Origin: Kitasatospora sp. SolWspMP-SS2h
GTDB taxonomy: Bacteria; Actinomycetota; Actinomycetes; Streptomycetales; Streptomycetaceae
Reading direction: 5' to 3'
Assembly: GCF_003259315.1 (NCBI RefSeq)
Contig: NZ_QLLT01000023.1
Coordinates: forward strand, 46,745 to 110,744
Length of the DNA stretch: 64,000 bases
The position numbers and the translations under genes are program-made. Position 1 is the first letter of the stretch; the number at the start of each line of letters is the position of its first letter. The notes beneath the pieces were generated by a model. It was not told the origin of the DNA. It made no database searches and was given only the letters and a program-made list of their open reading frames with translations. Positions 17,769-25,807 of the stretch are shown in pieces.

Positions 17769-18290
17769 GTGAGTACGACGCGTACGACGGCCACGACCAC
17801 CACCGCGGACGGGGCACCCGCCCCCCGGCCGATCCGCTGGTTCGGCACCACCTGGGTCCGGCGCGGCCCCGACTACTGGCTGCGCCGCGTCGCGGTCTCG
17901 CTCGGCGCCCTCGCCGCCACCGCCGCCGGAGCGCTCGCGCTGCGGCTGGGCGTCTCCGGCGTCCGGCTCTCCGAAGCCGCCCCGCTCGCGCTGCCGCTGA
18001 CGCTCGCCATCGGCCTCTGCTCGGCGCTGGCCGGCCTGCGGAACTGGAAGATCCTCACCGAGGGCCGGGACTCGCTCACCGGCTGGATGGCGGAGGAGAA
18101 GTCGCTGGCCGGGGTCTGGCTGATCGGCTCCGTCGGCGCGCTCGCCGCCTACTTCGCCCGCAGCCTGGTCGAGGCCCCCGGCGAGGGCCTCCGGCGGGCC
18201 GTCCACGACCAGGAGACCGCCACCTGGCACCGCCGCCGCACCGCCCGGGCCGAGCGCGACGCGCGCAAGGCGGCCCGGCGGCGGGCCTGA
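17769..18290 (+). CDS. Small membrane protein, unknown function
   Basis: Not recognised by family. Its 173 residues show a Thr-rich N-terminus, a WFGTTWVRRGPDYWLRR segment, then about three hydrophobic helices (residues 40-60, 72-92 and 118-138) and a basic Arg/Ala-rich cytoplasmic tail. The GTG is preceded by GATAAT at 17757-17762 with a 6-base gap, so it may be leaderless. It converges with the next gene, leaving only a few bases between them. Confidence 0.72.
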   Translation: MSTTRTTATTTTADGAPAPRPIRWFGTTWVRRGPDYWLRRVAVSLGALAATAAGALALRLGVSGVRLSEAAPLALPLTLAIGLCSALAGLRNWKILTEGRDSLTGWMAEEKSLAGVWLIGSVGALAAYFARSLVEAPGEGLRRAVHDQETATWHRRRTARAERDARKAARRRA

Positions 18291-18297
18291 GCGCCCG

Positions 18298-19521
18298 TCA
18301 GGTGCGGCTCAGCGTGCCGCACTCCCCGTCGCTCCTGAGCGGCTCGGTCCGGTCGTACGGGTCGGTGGTCGGGCCGCTTGGCGCCGGGTCGGTCGAGGCG
18401 TCCCCCATGAAGTCGAACACGGGCTCCAGGTAGCCGGAGCCCATCTCGCACCGGTTGTTGCCGAAGTCGCTGCTGCTCCTGTCCAGCACCGGCCTGCCGG
18501 GCGTCACCCGGTAGTGCTTCGGGTCGTAGAACCGGAAGTCCTGCACCCGGCGGACGATCTCCCGGTCCACCACCCGGCTGTGGTCCGCCTCCGCCCAGGC
18601 GGCCGGCTGCGCGCTCCCGCCGGTGCCCGGGTCGGCCTTCCCGGCGTCCGGGCCGGGGCGCAGCGCGTACACGTAGGTCACGTCGGTGTGCACCAGCATG
18701 CCCTGCTTGCCGTCGCCCTCGACGCTGATCCGGCCCTGCACCTTCACCTGGTCGGTGACCGGCACCGCCCGGGCCGGGTCGAACCGGCTCAGCCAGGTGG
18801 TCGGGTCGTTCTCGGCGCTCGGGTGGGCCAGCGCCGCGCTCAGGTCCTTCGCGTCCTGCTCGTCCATCAGGTCCAGGACGGGCTGCGCGCTGCCGCCCGA
18901 CAGTACCTGCGGGTTCAGGTTGGCGGCGACCAGGTACGCCTTCACCGCGTCCACGTTCGCGGCCACCTGCTTCGCGCTGAACACGCCCGTCGCGGGCATG
19001 CCGTCGGGCCCGCCGATGCCGTCCGCGCCGTTCGGCCACGCCTCGGCGGGCGAACCCGCCCAGGGGTGCTCCGGGGTCGGCAGGTCCGGGTCCACGGACG
19101 GCGGGGCGCTGCTCGGCGGGGCGGTCTCCGCGCCCACCGCGGGCAGCGCGGAGGATTTCGGCGCGTGCGAGGAGCGCCCCGCGCCGGTCAGGCCCAGGGC
19201 GGCCAGCACGCCGCCCACCACCAGCACCAGCAGCAGCGCGTCGCGCACCCGGCGCGAGCGCTTCGGCCCGGCCGGGCGGTCCGTGCGCCGGACCTCCGTG
19301 GTCGGACGCCACGGCTCGTTCTCCGGCGGCGGGTTCCTCTTCCACCGCTCCGCCAGCATCCGGGAACGCCCGGACGCCTCCTTGTTCGTCGCGGCGCGGA
19401 CGAACTCCTCGTCCAGCACCAGCCCCTCGAAGGGGTCGTCGGTTCTCCCGGGACCGCTGTCGGCGGGTCCCGGCTCGTCTATCGTCGGCACGGCCGGAAG
19501 TATGCCGACCACCCCCGACAC
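18298..19521 (-). CDS. Single-pass membrane protein with SCO2583/SCO2584-like N-terminus
   Basis: The 407-residue protein has a cytoplasmic N-terminal segment (FEGLVLDEEFVRAATNKEASGRSRMLAERWKRNPP) that I recall from a streptomycete family called SCO2583/SCO2584. A basic patch and one membrane helix follow (DALLLVLVVGGVLAALGL, about 93-110). The rest is a large, probably extracellular domain with two Cys near the C-terminus (NRCEMGSGY and DGECGTL). Relatives have been linked to spore-wall work; here that is only inference from similarity. Confidence 0.7.
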   Translation of the reverse strand: MSGVVGILPAVPTIDEPGPADSGPGRTDDPFEGLVLDEEFVRAATNKEASGRSRMLAERWKRNPPPENEPWRPTTEVRRTDRPAGPKRSRRVRDALLLVLVVGGVLAALGLTGAGRSSHAPKSSALPAVGAETAPPSSAPPSVDPDLPTPEHPWAGSPAEAWPNGADGIGGPDGMPATGVFSAKQVAANVDAVKAYLVAANLNPQVLSGGSAQPVLDLMDEQDAKDLSAALAHPSAENDPTTWLSRFDPARAVPVTDQVKVQGRISVEGDGKQGMLVHTDVTYVYALRPGPDAGKADPGTGGSAQPAAWAEADHSRVVDREIVRRVQDFRFYDPKHYRVTPGRPVLDRSSSDFGNNRCEMGSGYLEPVFDFMGDASTDPAPSGPTTDPYDRTEPLRSDGECGTLSRT

Positions 19522-19552
19522 GCACGACAGCGGGGGCGGACGTGACGCGCCG

Positions 19553-19996
19553 TCAGCCCCTGCGGGCCGCCTTCACCGCACCCACCACGCCCGCCACCGC
19601 CAGCAGCATGCCGGCCGGCAGCAGCGAGGTGAACAGCGCCCCGAACAGGCCGTGGCTGCCCAGCAGCCACAGCGCCAGGGTGTTGAGCACCAGCAGCGCC
19701 CCGGTGGCGGGCAGCGCCGACTGCCACGGGTGGGCGTCCGCCCAGCGGCGCAGCCGCCGGTCGCCGCCGCCGCGCAGCCGCCCGCCCACGGTGCCGACCA
19801 GGAAGAAGAAGAACAACCCGAGGCTCACCGGCCCGGCCAGGATGCCCCATGACCAGTCCAGGGTGACCACGTCCACCGCGAGCGCGGCCCCGCCGACCAC
19901 CGTGCCCACCGCCGCCGCCGTCCGCCACGGGCCGAGCGTCGCGGCGGCGACGGCGACCTGGCGGTTCTCACGTCCTGACAACTCTCCGTGTCCCAT
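19553..19996 (-). CDS. Four-helix membrane protein, unknown function
   Basis: The 147-residue integral membrane protein has about four hydrophobic segments (TAAAVGTVVGGAALAVDVV, LAGPVSLGLFFFFLVGTVG, ALLVLNTLALWLLG and a last one ending VGAVKAARRG). The start chosen is the ATG of MGHGELSGREN; longer starts up to 20119 are open but would overlap the divergent gene at 20118. No family is recognised. Confidence 0.62.
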   Translation of the reverse strand: MGHGELSGRENRQVAVAAATLGPWRTAAAVGTVVGGAALAVDVVTLDWSWGILAGPVSLGLFFFFLVGTVGGRLRGGGDRRLRRWADAHPWQSALPATGALLVLNTLALWLLGSHGLFGALFTSLLPAGMLLAVAGVVGAVKAARRG

Positions 19997-20117
19997 GCCT
20001 CCACGGTGCTCCCCGCCGGGCCCGGAAGCCATAGCCGGCACCCCTGAGATTCCCCCTACGGGCCCCGGCCCGCCGCGGCCGTGACGGAGTGTCGGAGCGG
20101 CCCGCCACAATGGGGCC

Positions 20118-20732
20118 ATGACGTCGACCGCGCACGACTACGCCTGGATCGCCGACTCCGACTGGTTCCCCGACTGCCTGGACGCCGGATACTCGCTCAC
20201 CCTGGTCCGCGGCCGTCCCCCGCGGGAGGCGCTCGACCTGCTGGGCGCCGTCCCGCAGGGCTTCGCCGACGGCGTGGACGACCTGTTCGACTGCGCGGAG
20301 GAGCTGCGCGCCTGGGTCCGGGGCGGCCGGGACGCCTCGTTCACCGTCGGCGCCCTCCCCGTCCCCGGCGACGGCGGCGGCTGGACGCTGCTGCTGGCCC
20401 TGGACCGGAGCGCCGGCCTGGACGCCGCCCAGCTGGCCGCGCTGTCCCGCGGCGGCGACGCCGTGCAGCACGACAGCGCCGCCGACGGCTCCGTCGACCG
20501 CTTCCGGCACTACCGGGACGGCGAACGGCGGGTCTCCTTCGCGCACCCGGACGCGGCGGACGGCCCCGACGCGGCGGCGACCCGGGCGCTGCTGGCCGAG
20601 GTCGACCGCCCGGGCGGCGACCTGCGGCCGGCGGTCTTCGCGCTCGCCGAGCGGCTCACCGGCGTCCGGATCACCGAGGAGTTGGTCCGGGACGGCGCGT
20701 TCGCCCTCGGCGTCGTCCCGGACGCGGACTGA
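20118..20732 (+). CDS. DUF6461-like protein
   Basis: A 204-residue acidic soluble protein. The pattern DYAWIADSDWFPDCLDAGYSLTLVRG followed by PPREALDLLGA resembles the DUF6461 family, actinobacterial proteins of unknown role. No catalytic motif, signal peptide or membrane helix is visible. CACAAT lies 6 bases before the ATG, consistent with a leaderless start. A GC-rich tandem repeat separates it from proC. Confidence 0.65.
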   Translation: MTSTAHDYAWIADSDWFPDCLDAGYSLTLVRGRPPREALDLLGAVPQGFADGVDDLFDCAEELRAWVRGGRDASFTVGALPVPGDGGGWTLLLALDRSAGLDAAQLAALSRGGDAVQHDSAADGSVDRFRHYRDGERRVSFAHPDAADGPDAAATRALLAEVDRPGGDLRPAVFALAERLTGVRITEELVRDGAFALGVVPDAD

Positions 20733-20749
20733 CCGGAGCGGTCCGGCCC

Positions 20750-20828
20750 GCGGACCGACCGGGACGGCCCGGCCCGCGGACCGACCGGGACGGCCCGGCC
20801 CGCGGGACCGACCGGGACGGCCCGGCCC
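20750..20828. repeat. Three tandem copies of a 26-27 bp GC-rich unit
   Basis: The unit GCGGACCGACCGGGACGGCC plus CGGCCC occurs three times head to tail (26, 26 and 27 bp), with a degenerate partial copy before it. It lies between the DUF6461-like gene and proC, about 90 bp upstream of the proC start. No open frame supports coding here. It may simply be a slippage-prone repeat. Confidence 0.85.
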
Positions 20829-20919
20829 GCGCCCGCAGGGTGGACACCTCCGCCGGGCCGGGCGGCTCCGGGGGCAAGATGGCGGCCAGGAACCGGAACC
20901 GCAGCGTACGGAGAGGCCC

Positions 20920-21747
20920 ATGAGCGACACCACGACCGGCGGCCAGAAGATCGCCTTCCTCGGCACGGGCAAGATCGGCGAGGCCCTGCTCTCCGGACTG
21001 CTGCGGGCCGGCACCTCGCCCGCCGACGTGCTGGTCACCGCCCGCCGCCCCGAGCGCGCCACCGAACTCGCCGACCGCCACGGCGTCACCACCGTCGGCA
21101 ACGCGGAGGCCGCCAAGCTCGCCGACACCCTGATCCTCGCGGTCAAGCCGCAGGACATGGGCACCCTGCTGGAGGAGCTGGCCGAGCACGTCGCCGCCGA
21201 CAAGCTGGTCGTCTCGGCCGCCGCGGGCATCCCCACCGCCTGGTTCGAGGAGCGCCTCGCCCCCGGCACCCCCGTGGTCCGGGTGATGCCCAACACCCCG
21301 GTGCTGGTGGACGAGGGCATGAGCGTGATCTCCGGCGGCTCGCACGCCACCGAGGCGCACCTGGCGCGCACCGAGGCGATCTTCCGCTCGGTCGGCAAGG
21401 CGCTGCGCGTCCCGGAGAACCAGCAGGACGCGGCCACCGCGCTGTCCGGCTCCGGCCCCGCCTACTTCTACTTCCTGGTCGAGGCGATGATCGACGCCGG
21501 CATCCTGCTCGGCCTGCCCCGGCAGGTCGCGCACGAGCTGATCGTGCAGTCCGCGATCGGCGCCTCGGTGATGCTCCGCGACTCCGGCGAGCACCCGGTC
21601 AAGCTCCGCGAGGCCGTCACCTCCCCGGCCGGCACCACCATCGCCGCCATCCGCGAACTGGAGAACCACGGCGTCCGGGCCGCCCTGCTCGGCGCCCTGG
21701 AGGCCGCCCGGGACCGCTCCCGGGAGCTGGCCGGCGGCGGCAAGTAG
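20920..21747 (+). CDS. proC: Pyrroline-5-carboxylate reductase
   Basis: ProC reduces 1-pyrroline-5-carboxylate to proline with NAD(P)H. The dinucleotide-binding loop FLGTGKIGEALLSGLL is at residues 12-27. The family signatures VMPNTPVLVDEGMSV, SGSGPAYFYFLVEAMIDAG and SPAGTTIAAIRELENHGVRAAL follow. 275 residues is the normal length. A GGAGAGG box lies before the ATG. It stands upstream of an HAD hydrolase gene. Confidence 0.96.
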   Translation: MSDTTTGGQKIAFLGTGKIGEALLSGLLRAGTSPADVLVTARRPERATELADRHGVTTVGNAEAAKLADTLILAVKPQDMGTLLEELAEHVAADKLVVSAAAGIPTAWFEERLAPGTPVVRVMPNTPVLVDEGMSVISGGSHATEAHLARTEAIFRSVGKALRVPENQQDAATALSGSGPAYFYFLVEAMIDAGILLGLPRQVAHELIVQSAIGASVMLRDSGEHPVKLREAVTSPAGTTIAAIRELENHGVRAALLGALEAARDRSRELAGGGK

Positions 21748-21758
21748 GCTCGGGCCCC

Positions 21759-22412
21759 GTGAGCTACGACCTGCTGATCCTGGACAACGACGGCGTGCTG
21801 GTGGACAGCGAGCCGATCTCCAACCGGGTGCTCGCCGAGTACCTGACCGAACTCGGCCACCCCACCACCCTGGAGGACTCCTACCGGGACTTCATGGGCA
21901 CCGCCGCGCACACCGTGCACGACGTGGTCGCCGAACGGTACGGGGCCCGGCTCCCGGAGGGCTTCGACGACCTGTTCCACGCCCGGGTGTTCGCCGCCTT
22001 CGAGCAGGAGCTGCGGCCGGTGGCCGGGGCTGGGAAGCTGCTCACCCACCTCCGGGAGCGCGGCGTCCGCTACTGCGTCGCCTCCTCCGCCCACCACTCC
22101 TGGATCCGCACCGCGCACCGCCTCACCGGCCTGTCCGGGTACTTCACCGACGAGCTGCTGTTCTCCGCCCAGGACGTCGGCGTCGGCAAGCCCGCCCCCG
22201 ACCTGTTCCTGCACGCCGCCCGCACCATGGGCGCCGACCCGGCCCGCTGCCTGGTCCTGGAGGACAGCCGCAACGGCGTGCTGGCCGCCCGCGCGGCCGG
22301 CATGGACGTGTACGGGTACGCCGCGCTCACCGACCCGGCCAGGCTCACCTCGGCGGGCGCCACCGGGCTGCTCACCGGGCTGGACGAGGCGATCGGCCTG
22401 CTGGGCAGCTGA
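21759..22412 (+). CDS. HAD-superfamily hydrolase, beta-phosphoglucomutase-like
   Basis: HAD motif I is LILDNDGVLVDSEP; motif III/IV is VGKPAPDLFLHAARTMG with VLEDSRNGVLAARAAGM. The 217-residue protein has the helical cap typical of the beta-phosphoglucomutase/phosphoglycolate phosphatase subgroup. The substrate is unknown. TAGGCT at 21745-21750 is 8 bases before the GTG and overlaps the end of proC, so the gene probably has its own leaderless transcript. Confidence 0.87.
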   Translation: MSYDLLILDNDGVLVDSEPISNRVLAEYLTELGHPTTLEDSYRDFMGTAAHTVHDVVAERYGARLPEGFDDLFHARVFAAFEQELRPVAGAGKLLTHLRERGVRYCVASSAHHSWIRTAHRLTGLSGYFTDELLFSAQDVGVGKPAPDLFLHAARTMGADPARCLVLEDSRNGVLAARAAGMDVYGYAALTDPARLTSAGATGLLTGLDEAIGLLGS

Positions 22413-22583
22413 CCGGCCGCCGCGCCCCTCCGGCCCCTCCCGCCCCTCCGGCCGTGCCGCGCCCCGTCGGCCGGCGCCGCCGAACTGGTCCCGCCGCACC
22501 CCTCCCGCCGGCGCCGCCGACCGCCTACGCTCTGCCCAACAGTTGCGTACCGGCCGGTAGCGTCGGTGGTGAGCGAGGTCCCG

Positions 22584-23795
22584 ATGCAGGTCACGGCCAC
22601 GGCCGCCCCCACGCCCCGGCTCCGGCGGGCCCGGGCCGCGCTGGCCGTCTCCTTCTTCCTCCAGGGCACCACCTTCGCCCTGCTGGTCACCTGCATCACC
22701 GACTTGCAGAGACGCTACGGCCTCAGCGACGGCCTGCTGCCGGTCTTCCTCGCCGCCGTCCCGATCCTGGCCGGGGTCGGCTCGATCACCTCCGAGACGC
22801 TCGTCGAGCGCACCACCGCCCGCGGCGTCCTGCGGGTCGTCCAACCCGCGCTCTGCCTCACCCTCGCACTCACCGGCCTCGGCTCCCGGCTCTGGCAACT
22901 CGCGCTCGCCCTCGGCCTGTTCGGCCTGCTGGTCGGCGCCCTCGACGCCTCCATGAACATGCTCGGCGTCGGCCTCCAGCACCGCTACGGCCGCAGCATC
23001 ATGATCGGCTTCCACGCCGCGTTCAGCCTCGGCGGCATCCTCGGCGCCGCCCTCGCCGCCCTCGGCGCGCACCGGGACACCGGCCTGCCCCTGCTGTTCG
23101 GCGGCGCCGCCGCCGTCCTGGTCCCCGCCGCGCTGATCGCCGGCCACTGGTTCGCCGGCCCCGCCGAACTCGGCGACGCCGTCCGCGAGGCCGCCGCCCT
23201 CGCCGCCCGCCGCATCCCCTGGAAGCCGCTGCTCCCGCTGTGCGCCGTGATGGCCTTCGCCTACATCGCCGACGCCTCCGTCTCCAACTACAGCGTCAAG
23301 TACCTCACCGACGGCCTGCACAGCCCCGACGACCTCGCCAAGTTCTCCTACCTCGGCTACATGGTCGCCATGCTGCTCGGCCGCGCCGTCGGCGACCGCG
23401 CCGTCCAGCGCTTCACCGTCCTGCCCGTGGTCCGCACCGGCACCGCCGTGGCCGGCGCGGGCTTCCTGATCGCCGTCCTCGCCCCCGGCACCTGGACCGG
23501 CGTCCTCGGCTTCACCGTCCTCGGCTTCGGCATCTGCGCGATCATCCCGCAGGTCTTCGCCGCCGGCGGCCGCCTCTTCCCGCACGCCAGCGACGCCGCC
23601 GTCGCCCGCCTCAACCTCTTCAACTACGTCGGCTTCCTGATCGGCTCCCCCCTGGTCGGCGCCCTCGCCGAACTCTCCGACTACCGCTGGGCCTTCTGCG
23701 CCCCCATGCTCCTCGTCCTCGCCATCCTCCCGCTCGCCCCCCACTTCGCCCCCGCCCCGGCCGAACAACCCGCCCCGGCCCGCACACCGGCCTGA
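22584..23795 (+). CDS. MFS transporter
   Basis: A roughly 403-residue integral membrane protein with about twelve hydrophobic segments. It looks like an MFS permease of the fucose-permease/YbjJ-like type, with GVGLQHRYGRSIMIGFHAAFSLGGILGA and PAPAEQPAPARTPA at the C-terminus. The substrate is not predictable. The ATG (MQVTATAAP) has GAGG 5 bases upstream. GTG codons at 22566 and 22569 in the same frame are alternative starts, and TAGCGT at 22558-22563 is a possible -10. Confidence 0.83.
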   Translation: MQVTATAAPTPRLRRARAALAVSFFLQGTTFALLVTCITDLQRRYGLSDGLLPVFLAAVPILAGVGSITSETLVERTTARGVLRVVQPALCLTLALTGLGSRLWQLALALGLFGLLVGALDASMNMLGVGLQHRYGRSIMIGFHAAFSLGGILGAALAALGAHRDTGLPLLFGGAAAVLVPAALIAGHWFAGPAELGDAVREAAALAARRIPWKPLLPLCAVMAFAYIADASVSNYSVKYLTDGLHSPDDLAKFSYLGYMVAMLLGRAVGDRAVQRFTVLPVVRTGTAVAGAGFLIAVLAPGTWTGVLGFTVLGFGICAIIPQVFAAGGRLFPHASDAAVARLNLFNYVGFLIGSPLVGALAELSDYRWAFCAPMLLVLAILPLAPHFAPAPAEQPAPARTPA

Positions 23796-23931
23796 GCCCC
23801 GGCCCTCCCCCACCTCGGGGCCCGCCCGCCGGTGCGCGCCCACCCGCAACCGCGCGCCCTTGACGGCCCGCCCCCGGGAAGAGGACGGTGGGCCCCAAGT
23901 GGCCACAACCGGTTCGGTGACGGAGGGCGCG

Positions 23932-24192
23932 GTGGAGCTGGATTTCATCGGGATCGACCCGGAGACGGGCAGAGAGGGCTCGCCGACCGAGTGGGTGGAC
24001 CGGGAGAGCCGGGAGATCGTCATCCAGGGCTGGACCGCCGGTGCGGACCTGCTGGACGTGATCTCCCGGATCGCGTGGGCGCCCGACCACACCCCCGGGA
24101 TTCCGGAGGGCGAGGCCGTGGTGCGCGTCCCGGCCCGGATGGCGCGGATCCTGAGGGAGGCATGCGATGTGGCTGAACGCGCCGGACTTTGA
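23932..24192 (+). CDS. Small acidic conserved protein, start of RiPP-like accessory cluster
   Basis: The 86-residue protein begins with a GTG 4-5 bases after GGAGGG. A longer frame from 23860 is open but less likely. The sequence (MELDFIGIDPETGREGSP, then REIVIQGW and PEGEAVVRVPARMARILREA) is typical of small proteins found beside DUF6879 and XRE/DUF5753 genes in streptomycetes. Its role is unknown. The following gene starts inside its last codons (26-bp overlap), so the two are coupled. Confidence 0.68.
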   Translation: MELDFIGIDPETGREGSPTEWVDRESREIVIQGWTAGADLLDVISRIAWAPDHTPGIPEGEAVVRVPARMARILREACDVAERAGL

Positions 24193-24697
24193 CCAACTCC
24201 TCGGCGGTGCCCGGCACACCGCGGTGCACCTGGAACTGCGCGACACCTACAGCGTCCCGGACGAGGCCGACGCCGTCGAGCGCTTCCGCCGGACCGGTGC
24301 CTCCGACCTCGACCCCGACTCCGAGTACTGGCGCGAGTGGACCCGGATGGTGCGCGAGGCGGCCGATCGGGGAGTCGTCATCCGCCGGGCCCGGATCGTC
24401 TCCGAACCGGTCACCCTCTACACCCGCTACCTGCACGCCATGACCCGGGTCAACGTCACCGCCGGTGAGGAGGTCCGCTGGCTGGCCCGCCGCGACACCT
24501 GCGACCTGGCGCTGCCCGGCGAGGACTTCTGGCTGGTCGACAGCAGCCGGGTGCGCTTCCACCACTTCACCGGCGACGGCGACTGGGCCGACCCGCGCTT
24601 CTCCTACACCGAGGACCCGGCCGTGGTGAAGCTGTGCACCACCGCGTTCGACGCGGTGTGGGAGCGCGCCGTCCCGCACGAGCAGTACACCGTCTGA
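24167..24697 (+). CDS. DUF6879-family protein
   Basis: A 176-residue soluble protein with the DUF6879 pattern: FDQLLGGARHTAVHLELRDTYSVPDE, WTRMVREAADRGVVIRRARIVSEPVTLYTRYLHAM, VRWLARRD and FWLVDSSRVRFHHFTGDG. These proteins are very common beside XRE/DUF5753 regulators and DUF397 genes, and their function is not known. It has a strong GAGGGAGG site and overlaps the preceding small gene. The XRE gene follows 21 bp downstream. Confidence 0.8.
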   Translation: MWLNAPDFDQLLGGARHTAVHLELRDTYSVPDEADAVERFRRTGASDLDPDSEYWREWTRMVREAADRGVVIRRARIVSEPVTLYTRYLHAMTRVNVTAGEEVRWLARRDTCDLALPGEDFWLVDSSRVRFHHFTGDGDWADPRFSYTEDPAVVKLCTTAFDAVWERAVPHEQYTV

Positions 24698-24718
24698 CCC
24701 GCCGCGCCGAGCCCCGCC

Positions 24719-25567
24719 GTGCCCGCCTCCCCGTCGTCCAGCATCCGGGCCGCCCGCGCCGCGCTCGCCGTCCGCCTGCGCGAGCTGATGTCGGACGCCG
24801 GGCTCGACGGCAAGGACCTGTCCGCCCGCTGCCGCTGGCACCCCGCCAAGACCTCCCGCATCCTCTCCGGCAAGTCCGTCCCCTCCGAGTCCGACCTGCG
24901 CGCCTGGTGCGCGGCGTGCGGCGCGAACGACCAGGCCGACGACCTGATCGCCACGCTGCGCGCGGTGGCGCTGATGTACCGGGAGTGGCGGCAGGCACAC
25001 CGCGCCGGAATGCGCCGGGCGCAGGAGGAGTCGCTGACGCGCCACCAGGAGACCTCGGTGTGCCGGGCCTACGTCTCCAACGTCCTCCCCGGCTTCCTCC
25101 AGACCGCCGCCTACGCCACCGCCCTCCTGCACGCCATCACCGCCTTCCAGCAGACCCCCGACGACGTGGCCGCCGCGGTCGCCGCCCGCCTCGAACGCGG
25201 CCGACTCCTGCACGATCCACGCCACCGCTTCGTCGTCCTCATCGAGGAGACCGTGCTGCGCTACCGCATCGGCGACGCCGCCGCGATGGCCGACCAACTC
25301 GGCCACCTCCTGGCCGTGATGCCGCTGCCCGCCGTCTCGGTCGGTGTCATTCCCTCCACCGCGCAGCGCACGATGTGGCCGCTGGAGGCGTTCTACCTGT
25401 TCGACACCGCGCAGGCATCGGTGGAGACGCTGACCGCCGAGGTGACGGTGACCCGGCCCCGCGAACTCGCCGACTACCACCGGGCCTTCGCCGAGCTCGC
25501 GAAGATGGCCGTCCACGGCGCCGCCGCCCGGGCGCTGGTCACCGCGGCGATCGACGCCCTCGGGTGA
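24719..25567 (+). CDS. XRE-family regulator with DUF5753 domain
   Basis: The N-terminal helix-turn-helix (about residues 15-60: VRLRELMSDAGLDGKDLSARCRW, HPAKTSRILSGKSVP) is followed by the DUF5753 (Scr1-type) effector domain (GFLQTAAYATALL, AAVAARLERGRLLHDP, IEETVLRYRIG, VGVIPST and FDTAQASVETLTAEV). 282 residues is normal. It starts 21 bp after DUF6879 and ends 96 bp before the small peptide gene. Direct repeats directly upstream of that gene's promoter are a plausible binding site, so it may control the peptide and methyltransferase. Confidence 0.88.
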   Translation: MPASPSSSIRAARAALAVRLRELMSDAGLDGKDLSARCRWHPAKTSRILSGKSVPSESDLRAWCAACGANDQADDLIATLRAVALMYREWRQAHRAGMRRAQEESLTRHQETSVCRAYVSNVLPGFLQTAAYATALLHAITAFQQTPDDVAAAVAARLERGRLLHDPRHRFVVLIEETVLRYRIGDAAAMADQLGHLLAVMPLPAVSVGVIPSTAQRTMWPLEAFYLFDTAQASVETLTAEVTVTRPRELADYHRAFAELAKMAVHGAAARALVTAAIDALG

Positions 25568-25571
25568 TTCC

Positions 25572-25589
25572 CCGCAATCGTCCGCAATC
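25572..25589 (+). promoter_or_regulatory. Candidate operator: two CCGCAATC repeats 10 bp apart
   Basis: CCGCAATC occurs at 25572-25579 and again at 25582-25589, exactly one helical turn apart and ending 3 bp before the predicted -35 box of the peptide gene. This fits a site for a dimeric or stacked regulator, most simply the neighbouring XRE protein. Binding is inferred only. Confidence 0.5.
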
Positions 25590-25592
25590 CCG

Positions 25593-25622
25593 TTGAGGAC
25601 GGCTCGCACCGCTCTCTACCGT
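25593..25622 (+). promoter_or_regulatory. Predicted promoter of the peptide-methyltransferase pair
   Basis: TTGAGG (25593-25598) and TACCGT (25617-25622) are separated by 18 bp and resemble the -35 and -10 of the main vegetative sigma factor. Transcription would begin about 35 bp before the peptide ATG, leaving room for the strong AAGGAGG site. Confidence 0.5.
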
Positions 25623-25663
25623 CGAAGTCCCACACCCTCGACAGCAACGGCAAGGAGGCCGGC

Positions 25664-25807
25664 ATGGACATCGAGGTGGAGAACGACAACGGAGGCGGTG
25701 GCGGAAGCGGGGGAGACGGGCACCCCGGCACGCCGTGGACGCCGCCGCCCGCACCGCCGTCTCCGGACGGCACGACTCCGCCCGGAGACGGCGGACACCG
25801 CAGGTGA
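25664..25807 (+). CDS. Small Asp-Gly-rich peptide, candidate imiditide-type RiPP precursor
   Basis: The 47-residue ORF has a strong AAGGAGG site 6 bases before its ATG and ends in the GTGA overlap with the methyltransferase gene. It begins with an acidic segment (MDIEVENDN), followed by a Gly-rich stretch and a Pro/Thr-rich tail ending HRR. It has no Cys. Three Asp-Gly pairs are present (Asp18-Gly19, Asp35-Gly36, Asp42-Gly43) plus Asn9-Gly10, the sites most prone to isoaspartate and aspartimide formation. With a PIMT homologue as the only adjacent enzyme, it looks like a precursor of an aspartimide-modified peptide. The product is not demonstrated. Confidence 0.7.
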   Translation: MDIEVENDNGGGGGSGGDGHPGTPWTPPPAPPSPDGTTPPGDGGHRR

